This document shows, piece by piece, positions 7,880 to 16,692 of a DNA stretch of 64,000 bases. Source of the DNA: Rhodoferax sp. (lineage in GTDB: Bacteria; Pseudomonadota; Gammaproteobacteria; Burkholderiales; Burkholderiaceae_C); NCBI GenBank assembly GCA_024236015.1, contig JACKLK010000001.1, forward strand, positions 124,001-188,000. The letters run 5' to 3'. Below the pieces are notes generated by a model. It saw only the letters and a program-made list of their open reading frames with translations, had not been told where the DNA came from and did not search any database. A program made the position numbers and the translations under genes. Within the stretch, counting starts at the first letter, position 1; every line of letters begins with the position of its first letter.

Positions 7880-10534
7880 TCAGCTCTTGTCGTCTCCGGC
7901 CGGCTCGTCGGCGGCGCCCGGGGCGCCGTCGGCCTCGGATTCGACCTCGGCGGCATCGTTGTCGACCAGGCGTTGCAGGCCGCTGAGCTGGGAGCCGTCG
8001 TCCAGGCCGATCAGCGTCACGCCTTGCGTGGCACGACCCATCTCGCGGATCTCGCTGACACGGGTACGGACCAGTACCCCCTTGTCGGTGATCAGCATGA
8101 TTTCGTCGTCCACGTGCACCAGCGTCGCGGCAACCACCTTGCCGTTGCGTTCGCTTTGCTGGATCGCGATCATGCCCTTGGTGCCACGGCCGTGACGGGT
8201 GTATTCGGTGATGCTGGTTCGCTTGCCATAGCCGTTCTCGGTGGCTGTGAGCACGGATTGCTGTTCGTCCTCGGCCACCAGCATGGCGATCACGCTTTGC
8301 CCGTCGTCCAGCGTCATGCCGCGCACGCCGCGCGCCGTGCGGCCCATCGGGCGGACGTCACCTTCGTTGAAGCGCACGGCCTTGCCGCCGTCGGAGAACA
8401 GCATGACGTCGTGTTCGCCATCGGTCAGGGCCGCGCCGATCAGGTAGTCCCCCGGATCGAGGTCGACGGCGATGATGCCGGCCTTGCGCGGATTGCTGAA
8501 TTCGTCGAGCGCGGTCTTCTTCACGGTGCCCATGCTGGTGGCCATGAACACGTACTGGTCCGGCGGGAAACTGCGCTTGTCGCCGGTCAGGGGCAGCACG
8601 ACGGTGATCTTCTCGCCCTCCTGCAACGGGAACATGTTGACGATCGGGCGACCGCGCGAGCCGCGCGAGCCTTGCGGCACCTCCCAGACCTTGAGCCAGT
8701 ACAGCCGCCCGCGGTTGGAGAAGCACAGGATGTAGTCGTGGGTGTTGGCGATGAACAGCTGGTCGATCCAGTCGTCGTCCTTGGTCGAGGTGGCCTGCTT
8801 GCCCCGGCCGCCGCGCTTTTGCGCCCGATATTCGGACAAGGGCTGGCTCTTGACGTAACCGCTGTGGCTGAGCGTCACGACCATGTCGGTCGGCGTGATC
8901 AGGTCTTCGGTGCTCAGGTCGAACGAGCTGTGCTCGATCAGGCTGCGCCGCACGCCGATCTTGTTCTGGCCGAACTCCTGCTTGATGTGGCCGAGCTCGT
9001 CGACGATGATGGTCGTCACCCGCGCCGGCTTGGCCAGGATGTCGAGCAGATCCTCGATCTCGGCCATGACATCCTTGTATTCGGCAACGATCTTGTCCTG
9101 CTCCAGGCCGGTCAGGCGTTGCAGGCGCATCTGCAGGATTTCCTGGGCCTGGGTGTCGCTGAGGCGATACAGGCCGTCCGCTCCCATGCCGTAGGCCTTC
9201 TCCAGGCCCTCGGGACGGTAGTCGTCGGCATTGATGACGCCGCCATCGGCGCGGGTGCGGGTGAGCATCTCGCGCACCAGCTTGCTGTCCCAGGACTTGG
9301 CCATCAGTTCGGACTTGGCCACCGGCGGCGTGGGCGCGTTGCGGATGATGGCGATGAACTCGTCGATGTTGGCCAGCGCGACGGCCAGGCCTTCGAGCAC
9401 GTGGCCGCGTTCGCGGGCCTTGCGCAAGGTGAACACGGTGCGCCGGGTCACGACCTCGCGGCGGTGATCCAGGAAGACCTCGATCAGGTCCTTCAGGTTG
9501 CACAGGCGAGGCTGGCCGTTGATCAGCGCCACCATGTTGATGCCGAAGGTGTCCTGCAGCTGGGTCTGCTTGTAGAGGTTGTTCAGCACCACTTCGGGCA
9601 CTTCGCCGCGCTTGAGTTCGATCACCAGGCGCATGCCCGACTTGTCGCTCTCGTCCTGGATGTGGCTGATGCCTTCGATCTTCTTCTCGTGCACCAGATC
9701 GGCCATGCGCTCCTGCAGCGTCTTCTTGTTGACCTGGTAGGGCAGCTCGTCGACGATGATGGCCTGGCGCTGGCCGCGGTCGATGTCTTCGAAATGGCAC
9801 TTGGCCCGCATCACGACGCGCCCGCGGCCGGTACGGTAGCCGTCCTTGACGCCGTTGATGCCGTAGATGATGCCGCCGGTGGGGAAATCGGGCGCCGGGA
9901 TGATCTCCATCAAGTCGTCGACCGACGCGTCCGGATGGCGCAGCATGTGCAGGCAGGCGTCGACCACCTCGTTGAGGTTGTGCGGCGGAATGTTGGTCGC
10001 CATGCCCACGGCGATGCCGCCCGAACCGTTGACCAGCAGGTTGGGCAACTTGCTGGGCAGGACCAGCGGCTCTTTTTCGGAGCCGTCGTAGTTGGGGCCG
10101 AAGTCGACGGTTTCCTTGTCGATGTCGGCCAGCATCTCGTGTGTGATCTTGGCCAGGCGGATCTCGGTGTACCGCATCGCCGCCGCGTTGTCGCCGTCGA
10201 CCGAGCCGAAGTTGCCCTGGCCATCGACCAGCATGTGGCGCATCGAGAAATCCTGCGCCATGCGGACAATCGTGTCGTAGACCGACTGGTCGCCGTGGGG
10301 ATGGTACTTGCCGATGACGTCCCCGACGATACGCGCCGACTTCTTGTAGGCGCGGTTCCAGTCGTTGTTGAGTTCGTGCATCGCGTACAACACGCGCCGA
10401 TGCACCGGCTTGAGCCCGTCCCGGGCGTCCGGCAGGGCTCGCCCGACGATCACGCTCATGGCGTAGTCGAGGTAGCTGCGCCGCATTTCCTCTTCTAGAC
10501 TGATAGGCAGGGTTTCTTTGGCGAACTGGGTCAT
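7880..10534 (-). CDS. gyrA: DNA gyrase subunit A
   Basis: 884 aa. Breakage-reunion subunit of gyrase. It begins MTQFAKETLPISLEEEM. The active-site tyrosine is in AAMRYTEIRLA near residue 122. The C-terminal beta-pinwheel carries the GyrA-box (QKRGGRGK) near residue 560 and ends in an acidic tail. In the quinolone region the sequence reads HPHGDQSVYD, placing Gln at position 83 (Ser in E. coli) and Asp at 87. An in-frame ATG 8 codons upstream exists; the inner one fits homologues better. It is divergent from ompA. Confidence 0.97.
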   Translation of the reverse strand: MTQFAKETLPISLEEEMRRSYLDYAMSVIVGRALPDARDGLKPVHRRVLYAMHELNNDWNRAYKKSARIVGDVIGKYHPHGDQSVYDTIVRMAQDFSMRHMLVDGQGNFGSVDGDNAAAMRYTEIRLAKITHEMLADIDKETVDFGPNYDGSEKEPLVLPSKLPNLLVNGSGGIAVGMATNIPPHNLNEVVDACLHMLRHPDASVDDLMEIIPAPDFPTGGIIYGINGVKDGYRTGRGRVVMRAKCHFEDIDRGQRQAIIVDELPYQVNKKTLQERMADLVHEKKIEGISHIQDESDKSGMRLVIELKRGEVPEVVLNNLYKQTQLQDTFGINMVALINGQPRLCNLKDLIEVFLDHRREVVTRRTVFTLRKARERGHVLEGLAVALANIDEFIAIIRNAPTPPVAKSELMAKSWDSKLVREMLTRTRADGGVINADDYRPEGLEKAYGMGADGLYRLSDTQAQEILQMRLQRLTGLEQDKIVAEYKDVMAEIEDLLDILAKPARVTTIIVDELGHIKQEFGQNKIGVRRSLIEHSSFDLSTEDLITPTDMVVTLSHSGYVKSQPLSEYRAQKRGGRGKQATSTKDDDWIDQLFIANTHDYILCFSNRGRLYWLKVWEVPQGSRGSRGRPIVNMFPLQEGEKITVVLPLTGDKRSFPPDQYVFMATSMGTVKKTALDEFSNPRKAGIIAVDLDPGDYLIGAALTDGEHDVMLFSDGGKAVRFNEGDVRPMGRTARGVRGMTLDDGQSVIAMLVAEDEQQSVLTATENGYGKRTSITEYTRHGRGTKGMIAIQQSERNGKVVAATLVHVDDEIMLITDKGVLVRTRVSEIREMGRATQGVTLIGLDDGSQLSGLQRLVDNDAAEVESEADGAPGAADEPAGDDKS

Positions 10535-10646
10535 GAACGGGTCTTGCGGCGGAAACAAGGGATTTTAGGCCCAAGGGGGTGTCGTTATCGGGCAACACAT
10601 GGGGCCAATCGAGCTGATTTCCTACAGGAGGGGCGCGATTCTGGCG

Positions 10647-10674
10647 TTGTCTGGCGAACCCACTATGGCACAAT
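10647..10674 (+). promoter_or_regulatory. Possible sigma-70 promoter of ompA
   Basis: TTGTCT at 10647-10652 and CACAAT at 10669-10674 are separated by 16 bases, about 85 bases ahead of the ompA start. The -35 is reasonable and the -10 is weak (4 of 6). A strong ribosome-binding site AAGGAG follows near 10748, 6 bases before the ATG. The call rests on the eye-found hexamers only. Confidence 0.3.
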
Positions 10675-10757
10675 AAGTCCATGCGCTCGGTGGCGGTCAC
10701 CCGGCGCGTCCAACGTTTCGCAGCTCCGCTGCGGCTTATGTCTCGATAAGGAGAATC

Positions 10758-11450
10758 ATGAAGAATCTTAATAAAGTGGCCATGTTGTTTGCTACCGTGG
10801 CACTCGCAACAGCCGCTAGCGCACAGTCTGTCGACAACTGGAAGAATGGCTCTGGCGACCTGGTCTGGAAAAACGGCAGCAACGAACTGTGCTGGCGCGA
10901 CAACTACTGGACCCCGGCAACGGCAGCTGCTGGTTGCGATGGCGCCATCGTGGCTCCCAAGGCAGCCGCTCCCGCCCCGGCCCCGGCTCCGGCTCCTGCC
11001 CCGCGCGCTGCTGCCCCGGCTCCGGCCCCGGCTCCTGCCGCCGCACCGGCTCCCGCACCTGCTCCGCGTCCGGCTCCGCCGCCGCCCGCTGCGACCAAGG
11101 TGACCTACGCTGCCGACGCCTTCTTCGACTTCGACAAGTCCGTGCTCAAGCCCGAAGGCAAGGCCAAGCTCGACGACCTGATCAGCAAAGTCAAGGGCAT
11201 CAACCTGGAAGTCGTGATCGCAGTCGGCCACACCGACTCCATCGGTAGCGACGCCTACAACCAGGGCCTGTCGATGCGCCGTTCCGAAGCCGTCAAGGCT
11301 TACCTGGTGTCCAACGGTATCGAGAAGAACCGTGTCTACACCGAAGGCAAGGGCGAGAAGCAGCCGGTTGCTGACAACAAGACCCGCGAAGGCCGTGCGA
11401 AGAACCGTCGCGTGGAAATCGAAGTGGTCGGTACCCGCACCAACAAGTAA
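10758..11450 (+). CDS. ompA: OmpA family outer-membrane/peptidoglycan-binding protein
   Basis: 230 aa. Sec signal peptide (residues 1-22, ending ATAASAQ), then a short region WKNGSGDLVWKNGSNELCWR with a C-x-W element. An Ala/Pro-rich linker covers about residues 70-112. A C-terminal OmpA peptidoglycan-binding domain (about 115-228) has FFDFDKSVLKPEGKAKLD, HTDSIGSDAYNQGLSMRRSE and NRRVEIEV. There is no full beta-barrel of E. coli OmpA length; this short form with a P/A linker matches the Bordetella type. It probably tethers envelope to cell wall. A strong terminator follows. Confidence 0.93.
   Translation: MKNLNKVAMLFATVALATAASAQSVDNWKNGSGDLVWKNGSNELCWRDNYWTPATAAAGCDGAIVAPKAAAPAPAPAPAPAPRAAAPAPAPAPAAAPAPAPAPRPAPPPPAATKVTYAADAFFDFDKSVLKPEGKAKLDDLISKVKGINLEVVIAVGHTDSIGSDAYNQGLSMRRSEAVKAYLVSNGIEKNRVYTEGKGEKQPVADNKTREGRAKNRRVEIEVVGTRTNK
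10967..11094 (+). repeat. Ala-Pro low-complexity linker repeat in ompA
   Basis: A run of alternating GCx and CCx codons encodes an AP-rich spacer of about 42 residues between the N-terminal region and the peptidoglycan-binding domain. Such tracts vary in copy number between strains and let the domain reach across the periplasm. Confidence 0.7.
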
Positions 11451-11493
11451 TCCCTCCAAGGATTGCATCACGGAGCCTTCACCGGCTCCGCAC

Positions 11494-11525
11494 GAAACCC
11501 CGCTTTGGCGGGGTTTCGCCGTTTT
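11494..11525 (+). terminator. Rho-independent terminator after ompA
   Basis: A perfect 10-bp stem, gaaaccccgc and gcggggtttc, with a 4-base loop (11504-11507), followed by a run of five T at 11522-11526. It lies 43 bases past the ompA stop and separates it from ubiG. Confidence 0.88.
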
Positions 11526-11585
11526 TGTGCCCTGCATATGCCCTGGTTCCCGCAGGGCAGCGTCTCCATTGCCGATAATTCGAAC

Positions 11586-12314
11586 ATGACAAGCAGCACC
11601 AATGTGGACCCGGCCGAACTGGCCAAGTTTTCGGATCTGGCTCACCGCTGGTGGGACAAGGACAGCGAGTTCCGCCCCTTGCACCAGATCAACCCGTTGC
11701 GGCTCGACTGGATCGCCTCGATCTGTCCCTTGCAGGGCCTGACGGCGCTGGATGTGGGTTGTGGTGGCGGCATACTGGCCGATGCCATGGCGCGCCGGGG
11801 AGCACAGGTGACCGGCATCGACCTGGCCACCAAGCCGCTTCGGGTCGCCCAGCTGCATGCGCTCGAGGCGCAGACGCCCAATGTGTCCTATCGCGAGATC
11901 AGCGCCGAAGACCTGGCTGCCGAGCAGGCCGGCAGTTTCGACGTGGTCACCTGCATGGAAATGCTCGAGCACGTGCCGGATCCGGCTTCGGTCGTGCGGG
12001 CATGTGCACAATTGGTCAAGCCGGGTGGCTGGGTCTTCTTCTCCACGATCAATCGCAATCCGAAGTCCTTCCTGTTTGCCATCGTCGGTGCCGAATACGT
12101 GCTCAACATGTTGCCGCGCGGCACCCACAGTTATGAACGCCTGATCCGGCCCAGCGAACTGGCCCGTTATTGCAGGGATGCGGGCCTGGACCTGCAGCAA
12201 TCCAAGGGCATGGAGTACAACCCCTTGACCCGTCGATACTGGCTCAGCGGCGATACCAGCGTGAACTACCTGTTTGCCACCCGCAAGCCGGCGCCCGCTG
12301 GCGACCCATCATGA
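11586..12314 (+). CDS. ubiG: Ubiquinone biosynthesis O-methyltransferase
   Basis: 242 aa. SAM-dependent methyltransferase for both O-methylations in ubiquinone synthesis. It begins near VDPAELAKFSDLAHRWWD, typical of UbiG. Motif I is LDVGCGGGILADAMARRGA near residue 55; ITCMEMLEHVPDP-like sequence (VTCMEMLEHVPDP) is near 120. ITNRNPKS-like STINRNPKSFLFAIVGAEY also fits. The stop overlaps the gph start (ATGA), so the two are translationally coupled. Confidence 0.95.
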   Translation: MTSSTNVDPAELAKFSDLAHRWWDKDSEFRPLHQINPLRLDWIASICPLQGLTALDVGCGGGILADAMARRGAQVTGIDLATKPLRVAQLHALEAQTPNVSYREISAEDLAAEQAGSFDVVTCMEMLEHVPDPASVVRACAQLVKPGGWVFFSTINRNPKSFLFAIVGAEYVLNMLPRGTHSYERLIRPSELARYCRDAGLDLQQSKGMEYNPLTRRYWLSGDTSVNYLFATRKPAPAGDPS

Positions 12315-12982
12315 GCACCCACCGGTTCGCCGAGGTCGGCGTTGTCCTGTTCGACCTGGACGGGACCTTGATCGACAGCGCCCCGGACCTGGGCGCCGCT
12401 GCCGACCGGATGCGCGTGCAACGCGGCATGCCGTCGCTGCCGCTGGAGCAATACCGCCATATGGCGGGTGCGGGTGCGCGTGGCATGTTGTCGGTCGCGT
12501 TCGGCATGACCCCGGAACACGCGCAATTCGCCGAGCTCAAGGAGGAGTTCTTCGGCAACTACGAACGCTGCATGACCGAGCGGACCCATGCCTTCGACGG
12601 TGTACAGGCATTGATCGAGCAACTGCATCACCAAGGGCTGCGCTGGGGCGTGGTGACCAACAAGTCGGCCCGCTTCACCGAACCCCTGACCCGCGCGATG
12701 CCCTTGTTTGCCAGTGCCGCGGTGGTCATCAGCGGCGACACCACCCCCCATGCCAAGCCCCATCCGGAGCCATTGTTCGAAGCGGCCCGCCGGATCGGCG
12801 TCGATCCCGGCCACTGCGTCTATGTCGGGGACGACGAGCGTGACATCGTCGCCGGGCTGGCGGCCGGCATGGGCACGGTGGCCGCTACCTACGGATACCT
12901 GGGTCTCAAGGCCGACACCTCCGCCTGGGGCGCCCATGCATCGATAGAAAATCCGCTGGCCCTCTTGCATTTGCTGGGATAG
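12311..12982 (+). CDS. gph: Phosphoglycolate phosphatase
   Basis: 223 aa. HAD-superfamily phosphatase. Motif I is VLFDLDGTLIDSAPDL near residue 12, with the nucleophile and acid/base Asp pair. Motif II is VVTNKSARF, with the motif III lysine in HAKPHPEP. Motif IV is YVGDDERDIVAG. It is coupled to ubiG, the arrangement found in Burkholderiales and other proteobacteria. HAD phosphatases overlap in substrate; the gph assignment follows context and length. Confidence 0.88.
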   Translation: MSTHRFAEVGVVLFDLDGTLIDSAPDLGAAADRMRVQRGMPSLPLEQYRHMAGAGARGMLSVAFGMTPEHAQFAELKEEFFGNYERCMTERTHAFDGVQALIEQLHHQGLRWGVVTNKSARFTEPLTRAMPLFASAAVVISGDTTPHAKPHPEPLFEAARRIGVDPGHCVYVGDDERDIVAGLAAGMGTVAATYGYLGLKADTSAWGAHASIENPLALLHLLG

Positions 12983-12991
12983 GCCTAAAAT
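12965..12991 (+). promoter_or_regulatory. Possible ssrA promoter
   Basis: TTGCAT at 12965-12970 and TAAAAT at 12986-12991 are separated by 15 bases, with the tmRNA 5' end 9 bases further at 13001. The -35 lies inside the end of gph. Spacing is slightly short, but the -10 is good and well placed. Confidence 0.45.
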
Positions 12992-13000
12992 GCTTGCTGA

Positions 13001-13391
13001 GGGGCTGCATTGGTTTCGACGTGGGTACGGAATCGCTGTGGTGCATGTCGAGCATGGGCTACGCTCGTAAATCTTGGTTCAACAAACTAACTGCAAACGA
13101 CGAACGTTTCGCACTCGCTGCTTAATAACCAGTGAGCCTTACAACAGCAGGCCGATGGGCTGGGCAAGGGTGTCATGACCGCAAGGTCCTGATGTCCAGG
13201 CTGTAAGGTTATTCACATCGGCTGGCTTCTGACCGGGTACCTTGGTCAGGGGCGAGACAATAGGGTACTGGCGTTCGGTATAGCGTGTGGCTGCGCGATA
13301 CCGGAGGCGAGACTCAAATCAGACCACTAAACATGTAGATCTGCTCGAGGATGGCTTGCGGACGGGGGTTCAAATCCCCCCAGCTCCACCA
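13001..13391 (+). ncRNA. ssrA: Transfer-messenger RNA (tmRNA), one-piece
   Basis: 391 nt. The 5' end GGGGCTGCATTGGTTTCGAC and the 3' end TTCAAATCCCCCCAGCTCC plus encoded CCA form the tRNA-Ala-like acceptor domain. The tag frame starts at the GCA resume codon 13093 and reads ANDERFALAA then TAA at 13123-13125, the tag seen in Burkholderiales. It rescues stalled ribosomes with SmpB. The ends are intact and no integrase lies beside it, so the 3' end is not currently an occupied attachment site. Confidence 0.97.
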
Positions 13392-13407
13392 ATAGCCCTG
13401 CCAAAAG

Positions 13408-13441
13408 GCCGCCAGGCGTCACTGCCTGGCGGCTTTTTTTT
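13408..13441 (+). terminator. Rho-independent terminator after ssrA
   Basis: A perfect 10-bp stem, gccgccaggc and gcctggcggc, with a 6-base loop, followed directly by eight T (13434-13441). It lies 17 bases past the tmRNA CCA end. Confidence 0.93.
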
Positions 13442-13535
13442 CGGCAATCCCGCAAACGGTGCACGTGCCTGGCGGACATCGGCTCAGTCCAGACGCAACC
13501 GCGTCGCTTCTCGCCGTCCTTGCGATACTCGGCGC

Positions 13536-14279
13536 ATGCAATTGCAGGACATTCTTTATTCCCAGGGTTTTGGCACCCGGCGGGTCTGCGCCGGACTGGT
13601 GCAGCAAGGCCTGGTCCAGGTGTATGCCGACGCCGATGCTGCGCAGCCCGAAACCTGCCTGGACGCCGGCGCCGACTTCGACACGACGGATCTGCGCCTG
13701 CAGGTCCAGGGAGTGACCTGGCCTTACCACGAGAAGGCCTACCTGATGCTGCACAAGCCGGCCGGCACGGAGTGTTCGCAGAAGCCGTCGACCTATCCCA
13801 GCATCTACACCTTGTTGCCGTCACCGCTGCGCATGCGTCCGAACAAGTCGGCGGTGCAGGGTGTGCAGGCCGTCGGCCGGCTGGACCAGGACACGACCGG
13901 GCTGCTGTTGCTGACCGACGATGGCAACTTCATCCACCGCATGAGTTCGCCGCGCCACCACGTGCCCAAGGTGTACGAGGTGACGCTCAAGCATGCGCTC
14001 GACGACACGCAGCTGCAGCGCCTGCGGGACGGCGTGGTACTCGACGACAGTCCGCGGCCGGTACGGGCCGCGGACTGCGAAGCCACGGATACCCATCGGT
14101 TGAGCCTGACCCTGACCGAAGGCAAGTACCACCAGGTCAAGCGGATGCTGGCCGCGGTCGGCAATCGGGTCGAGGCCTTGCACCGTTCGCGTATCGGCCA
14201 GTTGTGCTTGCCGCCGGACCTGGCGCCCGGCCAGTGGCGCTGGCTGGGCGCGCGGGAACTGGCGCAGATCACCGGCTGA
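13536..14279 (+). CDS. rsuA: 16S rRNA pseudouridine synthase, RsuA type
   Basis: 247 aa. RsuA/RluB/RluE family enzyme. An S4-like N-terminal domain (MQLQDILYSQGFGTRRVCAG, residues 1-60) is followed by the catalytic domain, with the aspartate in GRLDQDTTGLLLLTDDG near residue 115 and TEGKYHQVKRMLAAVGN near 195. YLMLHKPAG is the family's first catalytic-domain motif. RsuA modifies U516 of 16S rRNA, and length and S4 domain fit that subfamily. The start was placed at the S4 domain; upstream in-frame sequence is tmRNA. Confidence 0.85.
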   Translation: MQLQDILYSQGFGTRRVCAGLVQQGLVQVYADADAAQPETCLDAGADFDTTDLRLQVQGVTWPYHEKAYLMLHKPAGTECSQKPSTYPSIYTLLPSPLRMRPNKSAVQGVQAVGRLDQDTTGLLLLTDDGNFIHRMSSPRHHVPKVYEVTLKHALDDTQLQRLRDGVVLDDSPRPVRAADCEATDTHRLSLTLTEGKYHQVKRMLAAVGNRVEALHRSRIGQLCLPPDLAPGQWRWLGARELAQITG

Positions 14280-14655
14280 GCGGCCGCGCAACGGCGCCGG
14301 CCCGGCGCACCGGGCCTGCAACGGGCCCGGGCTGATGTGGCGGGGAAGGGCAGCGCCTCCCGCACACAAGAACCATGCGCGCGCTTGGCCGACAAGCGAA
14401 TCGGACAAGACCTACAGCGCGCGCTTTCGCCGCTGCGGCGGATGTTCTAACCTGCCGGCGTGGACTCGACGCTGCGGGCGGCGGCGACGCAGGCGCCAAC
14501 CACCGACGGAGCATCGAGATTCGTTGATGGGACAGGTAGCGCGGAGATCAGCCATGCAGAACAACCAGCCGCCGGGTGGCGTCGACAGCGAGCAGGCAGG
14601 CGTGTGGCTGGATGCCGCACGAAGGTGCAGGCATTGTGCCGGCGGGAGGTGATGC
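14280..14655. other. Intergenic region between rsuA and the mgtC-like gene
   Basis: 376 bases without a convincing gene. Just past rsuA is a 7-bp GC hairpin (ggcccgg/ccgggcc, 14299-14316) with no T-run, so at best a weak terminator. A strong ribosome-binding site GGAGGTGAT (14645-14653) precedes the next gene. Several open frames here have no protein-like features. Confidence 0.6.
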
Positions 14656-15147
14656 ATGGGGCCGCTTGACGAGATCCTGGTCGCATTGCGCAGCGAGTTC
14701 TCCGATCTCGCCGAGATCGGCGAGGCGACCCGCATCGCCGTGCGGATTCTGCTCGCCGGATTGCTTGGGGCCTTGCTCGGCGCCAATCGCGAGCGTCACG
14801 GCAAGGCCGCCGGCTTGCGCACCCACATGCTGGTGGCCATGGGCAGTGCGGCGTTCGTGATCGCGCCGCTGTTTGCCGGCATGGAGATCGCCGACCAGAG
14901 CCGGGTCATCCAGGGCGTGATCGCCGGCATCGGATTCCTGGGTGCCGGCACCATCATCAAGCACAGCCGGGATGAGGAGGTCGTCGGCCTGACGACGGCG
15001 GCCAGCGTGTGGATGACGTCGGCCATCGGCGTGGCATGCGGACTGGGCCGCGACGCCACGGCCATCATCCTGGCGCTGCTGGCCTGGGTCGTACTCCATC
15101 TGGTCGAAGCCCTGTCGCGATGGGCCGCGACGTCCCGGCGGTCGTGA
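14656..15147 (+). CDS. MgtC/SapB family membrane protein
   Basis: 163 aa. Inner-membrane protein with 4-5 helices. The family signature region runs from RILLAGLLGALLGANRERHG near residue 32, through LRTHMLVAMGSAAFV, to IAGIGFLGAGTIIK near 93. It resembles the MgtC N-terminal domain but lacks the longer C-terminal ACT-like domain of virulence MgtC, so a general MgtC/SapB role is safer. It has an excellent Shine-Dalgarno. Confidence 0.85.
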   Translation: MGPLDEILVALRSEFSDLAEIGEATRIAVRILLAGLLGALLGANRERHGKAAGLRTHMLVAMGSAAFVIAPLFAGMEIADQSRVIQGVIAGIGFLGAGTIIKHSRDEEVVGLTTAASVWMTSAIGVACGLGRDATAIILALLAWVVLHLVEALSRWAATSRRS

Positions 15148-15328
15148 GCAACCGTACCGGCGCCGATGCCGGACGACGTCGCGTCGCGCGGGGCCGGCCG
15201 GCCCGCGCCCGCGTGTAAGACCACGCCGACAGGCAGCGAAGGCGCGGGCCGATGGCGCCATCGGCCTGCACGGTCGAAGATGGCTTCCACGGGCCACGTA
15301 CGGCCCCGAGTTCGAACAGGAGTGCTAC

Positions 15329-15790
15329 ATGAACAAGTCAGATCCCCCCCGTTCCTTCGGCGTCTTCAAGCCGGTCGGGCATACCGTGCTGGTGTTTCCC
15401 GATGCGCATGCGCTGGAGCAGGCCGTCAGCAAGCTGGTCGCGGCCGGACTGTCGGACGGTTCCGAAACCCGATACACCCCCCAGGAGATGCAGGCGCAGG
15501 TCGCGTCGGACCTGGCGAACGCCGGTGTATTGGCCCATGTCGGCCAGGAACTGAATCTGGTGAAGGTGCATGGCCAGCTGGCCGAGCGGGGTTGTCATTT
15601 CCTGGTCGTTCCCACCGATTCGGATGCGGCGGCACGCCAGGTGGCGGATGTCGCGCGCTCCGGCGGGGCGGTGGCGGCGCAGCATTATGGAACGCTGCTG
15701 GTCGAAGACCTGATCGATCCGGCCGACGGCAAGGATCAGGTGTTCGAGTCACCCGATCGCGGGCTCGACACCAAGCTGCCGACTCCGTAG
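15329..15790 (+). CDS. Conserved hypothetical protein, possible stress protein
   Basis: 153 aa, soluble, no signal peptide. It starts MNKSDPPRSFGVFKPVGH, has a hydrophobic strand TVLVFPDAHALEQAVSKLVA, and later HFLVVPTDSDAAARQVADVA followed by AAQHYGTLLVEDLI. The alternating strands and helices resemble small alpha/beta stress proteins that scan paired helices, but no family is recognised with confidence. A preceding GGAGTGCTAC supports the start. The 181-base gap upstream holds nothing obvious. Confidence 0.7.
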   Translation: MNKSDPPRSFGVFKPVGHTVLVFPDAHALEQAVSKLVAAGLSDGSETRYTPQEMQAQVASDLANAGVLAHVGQELNLVKVHGQLAERGCHFLVVPTDSDAAARQVADVARSGGAVAAQHYGTLLVEDLIDPADGKDQVFESPDRGLDTKLPTP

Positions 15791-15823
15791 CCCACAGCGG
15801 CGGCAGCGGCTCGACGTCGCGCG

Positions 15824-16618
15824 TTACGGCCGTTGCCGCAGGAAGTCGTCGATGTACCGGTTGACCTCCTCGGGCTGGTCCCGGTGTGGCGAGTGGCCGC
15901 AGTCGGGCAGCACGATGCGGGTGATCTGTGTTGCGGGGAGCGCGATCTCGTCGATCTGGGCCAGGCTGCCGTAGGGGTCGTCCTGGCCCTGGATGGCCAG
16001 CACGGGCGCCGTGATGGCCCGGCAGTCGGCGCGAATGTCGAAGTCGCGAAATGCCGGATCGAGCCAGATATCGTTCCATTGCCAGAACGCGCAGTCGACG
16101 TGCTGGTGGTAACGCGCCAGGCGCTGGCGCAAGTCGCCGTCCGTGAACGCGGCCCGGGCCTGGGTGATGCTGCGGATCGACACGTCCTCCACGATGACAT
16201 GGGGCGCCATGACGATGCAGGCAGCGGTGGCATGGCGGCTTGCATGCAGCAACGCGATCGTGCCGCCGTCCGAATGCCCGACGAGCACGGGCCGCGCGAC
16301 ATCCAGCTGCGCGAGCAGGGCGGGCAGCACGGACCAGGCCTCGTGCTGCATGTAGTCCGGTCGCAGGCGCCCGTTGCGCTTGCCATCGGCCTCGACCGAC
16401 GGGCCGCGCACGTCGACGACGGGCTCGGAGCGGCCATAGCCGCGCCGCGAATAGACCCAGCCTTCCCGGCCGAGCCGGGTGCACAGCTGCCGCGGCCAGT
16501 CGCGCCACATCGCGACCGAGCCCAGGCCTTCATGCAGGAAGACCAGGGGCGCCCTGGACATGGCGGCCCGGGGGCCGGGCAGGTGCTCGACTTCCAGTGC
16601 GGTGTGGTCGACGGTCAT
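15824..16618 (-). CDS. Alpha/beta hydrolase
   Basis: 264 aa. Alpha/beta-hydrolase fold: oxyanion segment VFLHEGLGSVAMWRDWP near residue 25, nucleophile elbow GHSDGGTIALLHA near 105, the acid in GQDDPYG near 205, and the histidine in DCGHSPHRDQPEEV near 238. It is related to carboxylesterase and biphenyl-hydrolase-like enzymes; the substrate is unknown. The start MTVDHTALEVEHL was preferred to an in-frame ATG 17 codons upstream. It is divergent from the EI24-type gene 74 bases away. Confidence 0.85.
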   Translation of the reverse strand: MTVDHTALEVEHLPGPRAAMSRAPLVFLHEGLGSVAMWRDWPRQLCTRLGREGWVYSRRGYGRSEPVVDVRGPSVEADGKRNGRLRPDYMQHEAWSVLPALLAQLDVARPVLVGHSDGGTIALLHASRHATAACIVMAPHVIVEDVSIRSITQARAAFTDGDLRQRLARYHQHVDCAFWQWNDIWLDPAFRDFDIRADCRAITAPVLAIQGQDDPYGSLAQIDEIALPATQITRIVLPDCGHSPHRDQPEEVNRYIDDFLRQRP

Positions 16619-16692
16619 CAATGGCATGGCCTGCATCGTATCGAAAACCGGATCGGGGCCCGGTCGCATCTGCCGGCGTTATGCTCGGCGCC

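Noticed and set aside
7811..10498. An 895-codon open frame on the plus strand antisense to gyrA
   Set aside because: High-GC antisense artifact; rich in His, Asp and Val without domains.
10967..11094. Ala-Pro codon repeats as a CRISPR or minisatellite array
   Set aside because: The repeat is in-frame low-complexity coding sequence with no spacers. No CRISPR array was seen anywhere in the window.
8358..12200. A 1280-codon open frame on the minus strand
   Set aside because: It crosses gyrA in the wrong frame and runs antisense to ompA and ubiG. Composition is Arg/Ala/His-rich, as expected of high-GC shadow frames. No domain is visible.
13001..13391. ssrA 3' end as an occupied integration site
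   Set aside because: The gene is intact and followed by its own terminator and a housekeeping-type gene. No integrase or direct repeat is present.
13287..13535. In-frame extension of the rsuA gene into tmRNA
   Set aside because: This part is ssrA and its terminator. The S4 domain starts at 13536.
14299..14316. GC hairpin after rsuA as a terminator
   Set aside because: Perfect 7-bp stem but no T-run, so not called as Rho-independent.
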